Part shown: one piece after another, positions 14,752 to 23,383 of the stretch
Numbering within the stretch: position 1 is the first letter of the stretch
Layout of the letters: every line of letters starts with the position of its first letter
DNA from: a virus
DNA length: 34,948 nucleotides
Virus record (IMG/VR): IMGVR_UViG_3300037502_002560
Location: 1 to 34,948 of that record
Direction: 5' to 3' (one strand)
Translations under genes and position numbers: made by a program
Notes under the pieces: generated by a model
Told to the model about the DNA's origin: nothing
The model's database searches: none
What the model saw: the letters and a program-made list of their open reading frames with translations, nothing else

Positions 14752-15265
14752 ATATTCAGAAGAACAGTTTGCAGCCGATGAAATCTTGTTAGAAAAAATT
14801 TATCGGTTCGCAGGATATCGTAAGAGTCACCTACCTGGCTTAAAGAAAGCAGTCAGGCAAGGTGACCTTGCCATGGAGAGTATGGTAGAGAATGCTATAT
14901 CACGTGTTGGCAAGCTTGAGCGAACAAACAAGCAAGGTATGGATTTCATTGACGGCAGTGATGCTAAGAAGGTCACTGTAGTCAATCAAGGCACAATCAA
15001 AGATCCTAACCGTGGCGCAGGTTTCAGCACCAAAAACAAAAAGGGTGTGCTTAGGGTTGTTGTTGTGGATCCAATGGTAGAAGATGTTTTCTATTTTCGC
15101 ATACCGCCTGAATTTTATATCGGTGTCAAGCAAAAACGTAGAGAGGTCGGCCTACGTATACGTTTTAGCAAGAACGGCGGGATGCCTGAACGATTCACAC
15201 CGAATGGTACATCAAAAGAAATTTGGTCTTTCCAAGTTAATAGTTTTAAGGAGTTGTGTGAATGA
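14741..15265 (+). CDS. hypothetical protein, 174 aa
   Basis: N-terminal helical part, then SDAKKVTVVNQGTIKDPN and a strand block KGVLRVVVVDPMVEDVFYFRIPPEF. Alternation of strands with acidic residues is reminiscent of restriction-enzyme-like folds but I see no definite motif, so this is only a guess. Overlaps both neighbours. Confidence 0.5.
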   Translation: MASKYSEEQFAADEILLEKIYRFAGYRKSHLPGLKKAVRQGDLAMESMVENAISRVGKLERTNKQGMDFIDGSDAKKVTVVNQGTIKDPNRGAGFSTKNKKGVLRVVVVDPMVEDVFYFRIPPEFYIGVKQKRREVGLRIRFSKNGGMPERFTPNGTSKEIWSFQVNSFKELCE

Positions 15266-15768
15266 ACGAAGTGTTGTATAGAATCAAACCTGTAGATAAA
15301 AAATCTATTGAACAATTTTATGATGTTTACAAAGAACTTCCTGATGGTAGCATTGTCGGATGGACAGTTAAAGAGTTGTATCGTTGGGGACAGGGTTTTG
15401 TAGAAACCGAAGATGAATTGCCTTATCTTGAAGATAAATGGATTAGTGTCAATCCTAATATAGGTGATGGGTGTGAGCTAGACGATGGAGTCGGTATCGA
15501 TTTTGATTTTGAAGATGAAATCACTGAACAAGAACGGGAAGAAATTGAACGTTTGTATTGTGATGGCGATGAAGATGGCAGAATGTGCGGTGCTTGGCTA
15601 TACGACGGTGACCACAATTGGCAAATTGAAGAGGATTCGGTAATTATTTACGGACCCTTTGAGGTTGACAAAATTACCTATTCCGACTATAATATCGTTT
15701 CAATAGAAAAAGTGGAACTTAAATCAAGACCCCCACTTGACCGCAATAGTGCGTGGCCCTTCAAATGA
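15262..15768 (+). CDS. conserved acidic hypothetical protein, 168 aa
   Basis: A very acidic protein with a dense Asp/Glu stretch (CELDDGVGIDFDFEDE) and a compact end CGAWLYDGDHNWQIEEDS. AAGGAG site before the ATG. Such acidic phage proteins sometimes mimic DNA, but no known DNA-mimic family is recognised here. It ends 7 nt before the DNA ligase. Confidence 0.55.
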   Translation: MNEVLYRIKPVDKKSIEQFYDVYKELPDGSIVGWTVKELYRWGQGFVETEDELPYLEDKWISVNPNIGDGCELDDGVGIDFDFEDEITEQEREEIERLYCDGDEDGRMCGAWLYDGDHNWQIEEDSVIIYGPFEVDKITYSDYNIVSIEKVELKSRPPLDRNSAWPFK

Positions 15769-15775
15769 GGAATAT

Positions 15776-17113
15776 ATGAGTGCAAGTTGGATCAACAAAC
15801 TGAATGAAAGTGACAGTCGCCTTCACAAGGAAGATGTTATCAAACAAGCCCTCGAGGCGAGTGTCCTAGGTAGCACCAATGCACAGATTTTTCTGGGCTT
15901 CCTCAAGGCGTGTTACAACCCATATGTGACCTTCGGCGTTAAGCAGATTCCCGATACTGTGGGCATCGTTAACGCCGAAAATCCATGGACTGAGTTTAAT
16001 GAACTTATGCTCCAACTAAGTCAACGTAGGCTTACCGGAAATGCTGCACGTGAGGCTATTCAAGAAATGGCTGAACGTTTTGATAGTGAAGAATGGAATA
16101 CATTCCTTGCTCCTGTGCTGCGTCGAGACATGCGGGCGGGCATCAGTGACAAGACTATCAATAAAATCTGCAAAAAAACTGATTACGAGATTCCTATCTT
16201 TGGTTGCCAACTTGCGACCAACAGCGAAGGTCGTCCCGAAATGCGTGGCATCAAACGCCTCGAACCCAAGCTTGATGGTGTTCGTGTTTTGATGATGGTC
16301 ATTCCCAGTGATAGTGGTGTGACTGTACTTAGCTTTAGTCGTAACGGTAAGGTGTTTGAGAACTTTACGCACATCGAGGAACAAATCTCTCTCAACTGGC
16401 TCAAGATGATTCGCCAAACTAAAATGGCTAAACAATTGAGTGGTGGGTTTGTTCTCGATGGTGAAGTCATCGGTAATACATTTCAAGAATTGATGCGACA
16501 AGCCCGACGTAAGGAAAACGTGCAGGCTGACGATAGTGTGTTCAATATCTTTGACATTATTCCTCTTGCAGACTTCCGCCGAGGTCATTGGAATGCTCAA
16601 CTGAGCAAACGTATCGAAGTGCTTGAGGCAATGCGTAGTGTCATTCTCACTATGGCTAACGTTGAACTTCTGCCTCACATTATGGTAGACCTTGACACTG
16701 CGGCTGGCAAGGATCAACTTATGCGTTATGCTAAGGATCAAGTCAATGCAGGATTCGAAGGCATCATGATCAAGGATGTGAATGCTCCATACGAGTGCAA
16801 ACGTAATACGTTTTGGATGAAGTGGAAGCCCACAATTACTGTTGATCTTACCGTTGTCGGTATCGAAGAGGGTACTGGTCGTAATCAAGGTCGTCTTGGT
16901 GCTCTAGTGTGTGAGGGCATGGATGATGGCAAGTTTATTCAAGTCAACGTAGGTAGTGGGTACAGTGACGAGGATCGTGATGATTACTGGAAGAACTCTA
17001 ATCTAGTTATCGGTCGCACTGCTGAGGTTCTTTGTGATGTTATCACACAAAACCAAGATGGTAGCTATAGTCTGCGGTTCCCCCGTTTCGTGCGTTTTCG
17101 TGATGACAAGTAA
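15776..17113 (+). CDS. ATP-dependent DNA ligase
   Basis: This 445-residue enzyme seals nicks with ATP. Nucleotidyltransferase motifs are in order: motif I EPKLDGVR with the nucleophile K165, motif III FVLDGEVIG, motif IIIa FNIFDIIPL, motif IV GFEGIMIKD and motif V FWMKWKP, followed by an OB-fold (TVVGIEEGTG onward). An N-terminal helical domain of about 140 residues resembles T4 gp30. The ATG at 15776 with a GAGGAATAT site is preferred over in-frame starts further upstream. It would join Okazaki fragments processed by the exonuclease at 5573. Confidence 0.95.
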   Translation: MSASWINKLNESDSRLHKEDVIKQALEASVLGSTNAQIFLGFLKACYNPYVTFGVKQIPDTVGIVNAENPWTEFNELMLQLSQRRLTGNAAREAIQEMAERFDSEEWNTFLAPVLRRDMRAGISDKTINKICKKTDYEIPIFGCQLATNSEGRPEMRGIKRLEPKLDGVRVLMMVIPSDSGVTVLSFSRNGKVFENFTHIEEQISLNWLKMIRQTKMAKQLSGGFVLDGEVIGNTFQELMRQARRKENVQADDSVFNIFDIIPLADFRRGHWNAQLSKRIEVLEAMRSVILTMANVELLPHIMVDLDTAAGKDQLMRYAKDQVNAGFEGIMIKDVNAPYECKRNTFWMKWKPTITVDLTVVGIEEGTGRNQGRLGALVCEGMDDGKFIQVNVGSGYSDEDRDDYWKNSNLVIGRTAEVLCDVITQNQDGSYSLRFPRFVRFRDDK

Positions 17114-17122
17114 GGAGTAAAA

Positions 17123-17299
17123 ATGATTAATATCATCCTATCGTTTTTGGTTGTGTTTGGCTTGACGTTTTTTGGCATCAAAGCCGTTCGTGAAATGACG
17201 GGAATGGAACAGTGGGCGTTGACAAAATATGTTTTGTACAGTATACTCTGCTCTGTAATCACTATTGTCTTTTTGATTACGATTGTAATGTTGTTTTAA
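17123..17299 (+). CDS. small membrane protein with two TM helices, 58 aa
   Basis: ATG at 17123, with TAAGGAGTAA upstream. Residues 2-18 (INIILSFLVVFGLTFFG) and 36-58 (YVLYSILCSVITIVFLITI and following) are hydrophobic helices separated by a short charged loop. A sigma70 promoter lies inside its coding sequence. Function unknown; placed just before the SPFH lipoprotein, so a membrane partner role is possible. Confidence 0.6.
   Translation: MINIILSFLVVFGLTFFGIKAVREMTGMEQWALTKYVLYSILCSVITIVFLITIVMLF
17219..17247 (+). promoter_or_regulatory. internal sigma70 promoter for the SPFH lipoprotein unit
   Basis: TTGACA at 17219-17224, 17-bp spacer, TATACT at 17242-17247, within the 58-aa membrane protein gene. 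It would give the 29-aa peptide and SPFH gene their own transcript. Confidence 0.7.
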
Positions 17300-17308
17300 A
17301 GGAAAAAA

Positions 17309-17398
17309 ATGAAGGCTCTTGATGTTGCTGGTCGCCTAGTGTATTTTGCACTTGGTTTTGTTGTGTGTTTGGTTGTTCTTCTGTTTGGAGTAATGTAA
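17309..17398 (+). CDS. membrane microprotein, 29 aa
   Basis: ATG at 17309 with AAAGGAAAAA upstream. It is essentially one transmembrane helix (LVYFALGFVVCLVVLLFGV). Its TAA is immediately followed by the ATG of the SPFH lipoprotein gene, so the two are probably co-translated and may share a membrane location. Confidence 0.5.
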   Translation: MKALDVAGRLVYFALGFVVCLVVLLFGVM

Positions 17399-18199
17399 AT
17401 GAAAAGTCTTTTTAAGCTTGGTATTATCGCGGCTGCTATTCTTGCTGCTGGTTGCACCCGTATTGAAACGGGTGAGGTGGGTGTTCGTGTGGGCTTTGAC
17501 AAACAGGTCAAACCTGGCGAACTGTTGCCCGGTTCTTTCAATCAGGTTATGATTGGTGATGTCCTCACTTTTCCAGTCAAGGACGTCAATGTCACGCTGG
17601 AGAACATGACTCCTGTCGCCAAAGATAATAGCACGATGAAAGACCTCGATGCTGTTGTGGTCTATAACATTAATCCTAATCAGGTTAGCGAACTCTACGC
17701 AAGCAAAAACAAGAGCTTCCACGCTACTGACAAGAGCGGCGACGTTTTCCTGATGTACAATTACATCGTTCAGAACGCACGTAATGCTATCTACAAGGCT
17801 GCACGTAAGTATGAGGCACTTGATATGGCAGACAATCGTAGCGAAATGGAAAACTTCATTAAGGATGAAATTGTCCGCAACCTTGCCGAAGAAAAGCTGG
17901 ATGGATCTCTAAACATCAGCCAAGTCTTGATTCGTAATGTTGTGCCTGCTGACAGTGTTGTTGCAAGTGCAAACGAACTGGTTCGTGCTAAGAACGAACT
18001 CAAGCAAAAAGAAATTGAAGTCAAGACTGCCGAAGCTGAAAGTCGTCGTATGGCTGCACTGGCAAACAACAGTGCAAACAGTATTGCTTTCATGCAAGCA
18101 CAGGCTATGCTGAACATCAGCGAAGGTATTAAGAATGGCAAGGTACAGACCATTGTTGTTCCTAGCAACTTCACTGCATTGATGACTCCTTCTAAGTAA
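17399..18199 (+). CDS. SPFH/prohibitin-like lipoprotein
   Basis: A 266-residue protein with a lipoprotein signal peptide: lipobox LAAGC with lipidated C19. Then follows an SPFH-type domain (TGEVGVRVGFDKQVKPGELL, DLDAVVVYNINPNQV, an R-N-A region near IVQNARNAIYKAARKY) and a long helix (ANELVRAKNELKQKEIEVK) that assembles such proteins into rings. SPFH proteins scaffold membrane domains. In phages the role is unknown; they may protect the envelope or interact with the rII products. The ATG follows the previous TAA directly. Two small TM peptides precede it. Confidence 0.85.
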   Translation: MKSLFKLGIIAAAILAAGCTRIETGEVGVRVGFDKQVKPGELLPGSFNQVMIGDVLTFPVKDVNVTLENMTPVAKDNSTMKDLDAVVVYNINPNQVSELYASKNKSFHATDKSGDVFLMYNYIVQNARNAIYKAARKYEALDMADNRSEMENFIKDEIVRNLAEEKLDGSLNISQVLIRNVVPADSVVASANELVRAKNELKQKEIEVKTAEAESRRMAALANNSANSIAFMQAQAMLNISEGIKNGKVQTIVVPSNFTALMTPSK

Positions 18200-18363
18200 T
18201 GAGCAATTTGTGGTTTAACATACGATTCGGGACCTATCACTGGCAGTGGGGTCCTGATGGTATGACATGGCGGCAAAATCCTGTCCAAGTATCATGGAGA
18301 GATAATGAACCTTCTACTTGGAAAAGATTTGCCGTCTATTGTTTCTTCGGGAAGCATTACTAA
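18199..18363 (+). CDS. conserved small phage protein, 54 aa
   Basis: ATG overlaps the SPFH stop by one base (TAATG). A Trp/Phe/Tyr-rich protein (LWFNIRFGTYHWQWGPDG, then WKRFAVYCFFGKHY). I think it belongs to a small conserved phage family but cannot name its function. The stop overlaps the next ATG. Confidence 0.55.
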   Translation: MSNLWFNIRFGTYHWQWGPDGMTWRQNPVQVSWRDNEPSTWKRFAVYCFFGKHY

Positions 18364-18635
18364 TGAATTTTTTACAATTTTTAGGTTTAAAAAAAGCTAT
18401 GGATGATACTGATCCAAAAAATGTTGTGAAGCTGCCAGTCGATTACATTAAGCCAACGTTAATCTCAAAACCAAAAGAATATTATCGTGTAGGAGTCACT
18501 ACAGACGGAGGTACCACACTAACATTAATGGGTGACAATGGTACCAGTATGACACTTACTATGACCAGAGAATATTGCGAACAACTCATTAGAATGTTGG
18601 AATCAACCTTCGAGGATGACGATGAATCTGAGTGA
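18363..18635 (+). CDS. conserved hypothetical phage protein, 90 aa
   Basis: ATG at 18363 overlaps the previous stop (TAATG) and is preferred over in-frame starts upstream. Contains YRVGVTTDGGTTLTLMGDNG and MTREYCEQLIRML, a strand-strand-helix pattern I associate with a small conserved phage family of unknown role. Acidic C-terminus. Confidence 0.6.
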   Translation: MNFLQFLGLKKAMDDTDPKNVVKLPVDYIKPTLISKPKEYYRVGVTTDGGTTLTLMGDNGTSMTLTMTREYCEQLIRMLESTFEDDDESE

Positions 18636-18867
18636 GTATTTTGAAAAAAATCGATACAAACCTACGTACTTTATAGGTGATCGTGTTCGTGGTAAATGGA
18701 ATGGTATACCTTTTATAGGTACTGTAGGCAATGATAGTGTAGTGAGCGAAACAGAAGGTCCTAAAATTAGCGTCTTTCTAGACTTGCCTATTAAATATGA
18801 AGATAAAATACATAACGTAATCTTCATAAAACATAAAGACATAAGCAAGAATGGTAAGTTTCGATAA
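18622..18867 (+). CDS. hypothetical protein, 81 aa
   Basis: The ATG at 18622 has a GAGG site six nt upstream and is preferred over the ATG at 18616. The protein has a strand-rich core YFIGDRVRGKWNGIPFIGTV, typical of small KOW/SH3-like barrels, but no named family. It overlaps the previous gene by 14 nt and the next by 17 nt. Confidence 0.5.
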   Translation: MNLSEYFEKNRYKPTYFIGDRVRGKWNGIPFIGTVGNDSVVSETEGPKISVFLDLPIKYEDKIHNVIFIKHKDISKNGKFR

Positions 18868-19855
18868 CCACATATTATACAACTTCTTTGACAGTGAAAT
18901 TAAAACACTAAACTACAAAGTCGTTGAGGATTTCTTAGATAGCAAACACCCAGTACGTATAATATATCAGATTTGGGATGTGTGTCATATGAGCAGAGAT
19001 GCTTGGACACACATCCGTTCCATTTTAGAGCAAGCATCTAAAAAGTCTAAGGTAATACTGGTGTTAGCCGATTGGCTACACAACAAAGTAGAGGCAGACT
19101 TATCAGGGCTAGATATAGAGGTACATTACGTTAATGGCATAGGACTTATTGCATATCATGATTTGATTTACAGAAAAAGATGTCCTATGAATATAGCATG
19201 GAAACCGCATAGCAATTTTTTGTTTTTAACAGGTAAATGGAGCAAGACGAATCGGTTTCCGTTGTTTAAAAAATTACTAGAGCAATCATTGTTGAATCAT
19301 GCTATATACTCATTGTATCTTCCTGAGTCACATGAATATAGTAGATTCAATAGCAATCCGGATAATGTGAATACATCGTTAGTAGGTCATACACCTGCCA
19401 TACCATATGATCATACTATGTATCAACGTACTGGATTTAGATTAATAAGTGAAACAGAGTATGATACGGACTTGAGCCACTTATACGAACAAGGTGATGA
19501 TCCGTGGCTCACTGAAAAGACTTGGCTTACCATTCTTAACAAACATCCTTTCATTATGGCAGGACAGAAAGGTACATTGGCAAAGCTAAAAAGGTTAGGA
19601 TATAAAACTTTCGAAGAATACTTACCCTATAAATATGATGATGCAGACAATGTATCCAGATTAGACTTGATAGTAGAAAATGTAAAGTACCTTACAGAAA
19701 ACATTAAAAACCATCACGATATGCTTTATGATATAGAACTCAATTACAGGCATTTCTGTGCCCAAGCAGAAACTGACTTGTCTTTGATTTCTGATATAAT
19801 AAAGAGACATGATTTAAATTGTGATATCAGAGACATTATTACTGCCCAATTTTAA
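18851..19855 (+). CDS. putative glycosyltransferase-like protein, 334 aa
   Basis: The C-terminal third carries DDPWLTEKTWLTILNKHPFI (217-236), then GTLAKLKRLGYKTFEEY (241-257) and a late RLDLIVENV segment. The order 'E-K-T-W, HPF, G..L..LK.LGY.TF' is characteristic of the donor-binding half of fucosyltransferase-like and related glycosyltransferases. The N-terminal half has a Rossmann-like start (HPVRIIYQIWDVC, VILVLADWL) but no clear family. A sugar-transfer role is therefore likely but not certain. It sits away from the sugar genes at 144-2311 and ends 9 nt before the zinc-ribbon gene. Confidence 0.6.
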   Translation: MVSFDNHILYNFFDSEIKTLNYKVVEDFLDSKHPVRIIYQIWDVCHMSRDAWTHIRSILEQASKKSKVILVLADWLHNKVEADLSGLDIEVHYVNGIGLIAYHDLIYRKRCPMNIAWKPHSNFLFLTGKWSKTNRFPLFKKLLEQSLLNHAIYSLYLPESHEYSRFNSNPDNVNTSLVGHTPAIPYDHTMYQRTGFRLISETEYDTDLSHLYEQGDDPWLTEKTWLTILNKHPFIMAGQKGTLAKLKRLGYKTFEEYLPYKYDDADNVSRLDLIVENVKYLTENIKNHHDMLYDIELNYRHFCAQAETDLSLISDIIKRHDLNCDIRDIITAQF

Positions 19856-19864
19856 GGAGAACCC

Positions 19865-20404
19865 ATGGTAACTATTGTAAAACATGAATGGCATAGCGTA
19901 GATAGTCAATTCGCATACGAACTGGATACTGAAATTCTAGCAGAAATTTATCCAGATTTAAGTGAAGATGAATTAGACGAATTGCTAGTTCAGATAGAAA
20001 CAGGATATAAAGATGTTGAAGAAGTAATCAACGATGCATGGGAAAATGATATTGAAATAGAGTGGGAACGTCAATACGATGATTGGTGGACCGAACGTAA
20101 GGGAGGGTACGAGGTAACATACGATCTAGGGAACGAAGATAGTTGGCATAGTGAACCTGCCCCAGCCGAACCCACTCACAAATGTACTAAGTGCCGTTGG
20201 AAAGGACAAAGTTATGAAACAGGAACAATGTATCTAAACGAGGATGGTTCTATTTATAAAGAAGATGATTTAGAATTTCATTCTACAAAAGATGTATGTC
20301 CTATGTGCGACAGCGATTTGGAACTGACTGAAGAAGGTGTTAAAAGAGATCAATCCATGAAAAAACTCATGGACGATCTCGACAATGAGATTTTTGATGA
20401 ATGA
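19865..20404 (+). CDS. acidic zinc-ribbon protein, 179 aa
   Basis: AAGGAGAACCC site before the ATG. Residues 1-100 are acidic and helical with many Glu/Asp/Trp. A split zinc ribbon follows: C107-x2-C110 (CTKC) and C145-x2-C148 (CPMC), separated by 34 residues. Zinc ribbons often bind nucleic acid or proteins of the transcription machinery; whether this one does is unknown. Confidence 0.6.
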   Translation: MVTIVKHEWHSVDSQFAYELDTEILAEIYPDLSEDELDELLVQIETGYKDVEEVINDAWENDIEIEWERQYDDWWTERKGGYEVTYDLGNEDSWHSEPAPAEPTHKCTKCRWKGQSYETGTMYLNEDGSIYKEDDLEFHSTKDVCPMCDSDLELTEEGVKRDQSMKKLMDDLDNEIFDE

Positions 20405-20621
20405 TTTAATAGGAAAAAGTTACAAATTTGAAGATGGAGATACCATATCCATCGTACAAATCAAGGTTCGTGATGGCGGAGAAAAATGGATCACCTATCA
20501 CGTACAACAAGGTCCGGGTATCCCTAGAAAACTAGTAATGCGTCAGGAAGAGTTTGTGGATACATACGGGCACTTGTTTGGAATAATATCTGACGATAAA
20601 TCAGATATTACTGAAGAATAA
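20397..20621 (+). CDS. conserved hypothetical protein, 74 aa
   Basis: The ATG at 20397 (MNDLIGKSY) is chosen over 20385 on homology-like start grounds; both are inside the previous gene. A strand-rich module (YKFEDGDTISIVQIKV, WITYHVQQGPG) with a helix near the end. Unknown function. It ends just before the AATAAATA box of the membrane coiled-coil gene. Confidence 0.5.
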   Translation: MNDLIGKSYKFEDGDTISIVQIKVRDGGEKWITYHVQQGPGIPRKLVMRQEEFVDTYGHLFGIISDDKSDITEE

Positions 20622-20624
20622 ATA
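20617..20624 (+). promoter_or_regulatory. late-type promoter box for the coiled-coil membrane gene
   Basis: AATAAATA starting 15 nt before the ATG at 20632, with no Shine-Dalgarno between. By T4 late promoter geometry the transcript would start about 3 nt before the ATG. Confidence 0.4.
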
Positions 20625-20631
20625 CATACTT

Positions 20632-22131
20632 ATGAAAAGAATTTTCAGCCTTTCCAACCTAACATTATTAGTGGCGCTAGCACTGAGCGCCGTTGCAGCC
20701 TATTATAGTATTATAGGTCTGACTGCTATTTTTGCTGGAGCAGTGATACCTGTTATAATTATGGGATCCATGTTAGAAATAGGCAAAATAACAGCCACTG
20801 TTTGGTTGAGAAAATATTGGCACAAATCTAGTTTGATACTAAAACTATATCTGGTACCCGCTGTAGTTGCATTAGCGGTGTTGACCAGCATGGGTATTTT
20901 TGGATTCTTATCTAAAGCACACACTGATGTAGGATTGGTATCAGGTGATGCCCAAGCTAAACTAGCTATTATTGATGAAAAAATTAAAACACAACGAGAC
21001 AATATAGAACTAGCACGGAAAGCCTTGCAACAATTAGATGCCCAAGTGGACACACGACTGTCTAGGGGACAATCAGAACAGGGTGTAGAACGTGCTGTAG
21101 TTATTCGTAGGCAACAGGCTACAGAAAGAACAAAATTACAAAAAGACATTGCAGATGCACAGCAAATTATTTCTAAATTAAATGAAGAACGTGCGCCACT
21201 TGCAGCAGAAACACGAAAAATCGAAGCAGAAGTTGGTCCTATAAAATATATTGCGGCATTGATATATGAGGATAATCCTGGAGCAGAATTATTAGAACGT
21301 GCAGTTCGATGGGTCATCATTCTGTTGGTTATAGTTTTTGATCCATTGGCAATAGCATTGGTCTTGGCTGCTAATGCAAGTAGAGAATGGGACAACGAAG
21401 AAGAACCCAAAGAAGAACCCAAAGAAGAACCCAAAGAAGAACTAGTAACTGAGGTTCCCAAAGTAGAAGAACCGCATATAGAAGAACCCATAATAGAACC
21501 AGAGGTTAAAAAAAAAGAACCTCCCTTAATTGAAAAATATCCCTACCTAAATGCTGGGTTCGGAAAATTACCTGATAACTATGAGCGAATACCGCCTCAA
21601 GTATACAAACCTGAAACTGTGGTATCCAAAGAAGAACCTATTCCTGTAATCAAAGAAATTACAGAAGAAGAATTAACAGCTTCAAGTGTACTTACCACTG
21701 ACTCATCCGTTAAGATGAACACCGATATGAAAATATCTCCATCTAAAACTTACAAAGAGGTAGATGGAGGATATGTTATCTATGATGATAAGATGGTTGC
21801 AAAAGAAGCACTAAAAGAAATGCATCCCGAATTGTTTTTAATAGAAGCAGATGATATTGGAAAATCATCAACTAATTTTGGAACACACTTCCCCAAATTT
21901 GCTAATAAAGGTGATACGTTTGTGCGTGTAGATGTACTACCTAATCGTGTTTTCAAGTTTGATGGTACACGTTGGTTTGAAATTAACAAAGATAGTTCAA
22001 ATTCTTATTTGACAAATGATGAATATATACAATTCTTAATATCTAAAATAGAAAGTGGTGAGTATGATGTTGAACTTTTATCCGATTACGAAAAAGAACA
22101 AATCGAATCTTACCTTAACTCTAGAAAGTAA
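20632..22131 (+). CDS. coiled-coil membrane protein with acidic tail (DUF4407-like), 499 aa
   Basis: Three N-terminal transmembrane helices (about 8-25, 28-50, 70-94), a long coiled coil (about 105-200, Gln/Glu/Lys/Arg-rich), a fourth transmembrane helix (about 225-247) and a disordered tail with tandem EEPK repeats (from 257) before a folded end (about 400-499). This layout resembles DUF4407 proteins. Its role is unknown; it could be a virion-associated or host-membrane remodelling protein. No ribosome site precedes the ATG; a late-type promoter box ends 7 nt upstream. Confidence 0.65.
   Translation: MKRIFSLSNLTLLVALALSAVAAYYSIIGLTAIFAGAVIPVIIMGSMLEIGKITATVWLRKYWHKSSLILKLYLVPAVVALAVLTSMGIFGFLSKAHTDVGLVSGDAQAKLAIIDEKIKTQRDNIELARKALQQLDAQVDTRLSRGQSEQGVERAVVIRRQQATERTKLQKDIADAQQIISKLNEERAPLAAETRKIEAEVGPIKYIAALIYEDNPGAELLERAVRWVIILLVIVFDPLAIALVLAANASREWDNEEEPKEEPKEEPKEELVTEVPKVEEPHIEEPIIEPEVKKKEPPLIEKYPYLNAGFGKLPDNYERIPPQVYKPETVVSKEEPIPVIKEITEEELTASSVLTTDSSVKMNTDMKISPSKTYKEVDGGYVIYDDKMVAKEALKEMHPELFLIEADDIGKSSTNFGTHFPKFANKGDTFVRVDVLPNRVFKFDGTRWFEINKDSSNSYLTNDEYIQFLISKIESGEYDVELLSDYEKEQIESYLNSRK
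21400..21442 (+). repeat. 12-bp tandem repeat encoding the EEPK motif
   Basis: Three perfect copies of GAAGAACCCAAA starting at 21400, plus a partial fourth. The copies are identical in DNA, suggesting recent expansion by slippage. It encodes the flexible acidic linker after the fourth membrane helix. Confidence 0.85.
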
Positions 22132-22183
22132 TCGATTATAGTAATATAATTTAATGTAATTATTTTCCATAGATATATAAGAG

Positions 22184-23383
22184 ATGACACAAGAAACCAA
22201 AATCAATCATTGTTCTTTTTGCGGATCGCATAAAGACGCTGTAAAAAAATTAATTGTTTCAGAAAATGTTTCAATATGTAGCGATTGCATTGAGTTATGC
22301 AACCAACTAATTTCTGATGATTCGACTATAGAACCTGACAAAAAGATCGTTAAAGAATACGATCCAGTTGAAATAAAAAATTATTTGGATAACTATGTCA
22401 TAGGTCAAGAAAATGCTAAAATGACTTTGAGCGTAGCTATAGCTAATCATTACAAAAGAATAGATAATCCCCCTTCTAATCTAGAAATATCCAAAAGCAA
22501 TATTTTACTTATTGGACCAACTGGTTCAGGTAAAACACTACTTGCAAAAACAGTAGCCAAATATTTAAATGTTCCTTTTGTAGTTGCAGATGCTACATCA
22601 TTAACCGAAGCTGGATATGTAGGGGACGATGTAGAAAGTATGATTAGTATGCTTGTAAATGCAGCGGGCGGCGATGTCAAGTTAGCAGAGAGAGGAATTG
22701 TTTTTATTGATGAAATAGATAAAATTGCACGTAAGGGTGAAAGCACTAGCATTACGAGGGATGTAAGTGGCGAGGGTGTTCAACAGGCTCTACTTAAGTT
22801 AGTGGAGGGAACCGTGTGTAGAATTCCCGCAGGAGGCGGACGAAAGCACCCCGGTGGTGATATGCTAGAAGTGAACACAAAAAACATTCTGTTCATCAGT
22901 GGTGGAGCCTTTGTAGGACTCAAAGAAATTATCAAATCTAGGGTTAAGGGCACTACGATGGGGTTCAGTGCAGAAGTGAAATCCAAACATGAAGAAGTTG
23001 ATCTTTCGGAAGTATCTCCTGATGATTTGACTAAATTCGGTATGATTCCAGAATTTATAGGACGATTTACTACATCAGTTACACTTAAAGACTTGAACAA
23101 AGATGAGTTATTTCAAGTTCTGACTGACATTAAAAACAATTACATCCAACAATACCAGTATTTGTTCTCTGTAGATAATGTAGAATTGAGTTTTGATAAA
23201 AAATCACTAGAACAGATAGTCGATAATTGTCTAACTTTGAAGACCGGTGCACGTGGGCTACACACTGAAATTGAGAAAGTTCTAATGCCTCATATGTATA
23301 ACCTCAAGAAATATGAGAAAAATGGCATAAGTAAGATAAATATAAGTCAAGATTTAGTTCTTAAGCCCAAATCTCTATTATGA
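22184..23383 (+). CDS. clpX: ClpX AAA+ unfoldase
   Basis: A 399-residue full-length ClpX that unfolds substrates with ATP and feeds ClpP. The zinc-binding domain has C10, C13, C32 and C35. The AAA+ core has Walker A GPTGSGKT (111-118), pore loop GYVGDD (144-149), Walker B VFIDEID (173-179), the RKH loop (220-222), PEFIGRF (289-295) and sensor-2 GARGL (356-360). The ClpP-docking loop, IGF in E. coli, reads MGF here (259-261), a conservative change. It is close to the E. coli length (424 aa), somewhat shorter at both ends. A ClpP gene (27763) and ClpS gene (24209) are nearby. The bS21 gene overlaps its stop by 4 nt. The leader shows no clear Shine-Dalgarno (GAG abuts the ATG). Confidence 0.95.
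   Translation: MTQETKINHCSFCGSHKDAVKKLIVSENVSICSDCIELCNQLISDDSTIEPDKKIVKEYDPVEIKNYLDNYVIGQENAKMTLSVAIANHYKRIDNPPSNLEISKSNILLIGPTGSGKTLLAKTVAKYLNVPFVVADATSLTEAGYVGDDVESMISMLVNAAGGDVKLAERGIVFIDEIDKIARKGESTSITRDVSGEGVQQALLKLVEGTVCRIPAGGGRKHPGGDMLEVNTKNILFISGGAFVGLKEIIKSRVKGTTMGFSAEVKSKHEEVDLSEVSPDDLTKFGMIPEFIGRFTTSVTLKDLNKDELFQVLTDIKNNYIQQYQYLFSVDNVELSFDKKSLEQIVDNCLTLKTGARGLHTEIEKVLMPHMYNLKKYEKNGISKINISQDLVLKPKSLL

Noticed and set aside
16016-16888. Long open frame on the minus strand (290 codons) opposite the DNA ligase gene
   Set aside because: It is the antisense of strongly supported ligase motifs, has no ribosome site or family signature and is a product of the codon bias of the ligase gene.
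20703-21491. Minus-strand frame of 262 codons
   Set aside because: Antisense to the TM/coiled-coil gene; Ser-rich low-complexity translation typical of a shadow.
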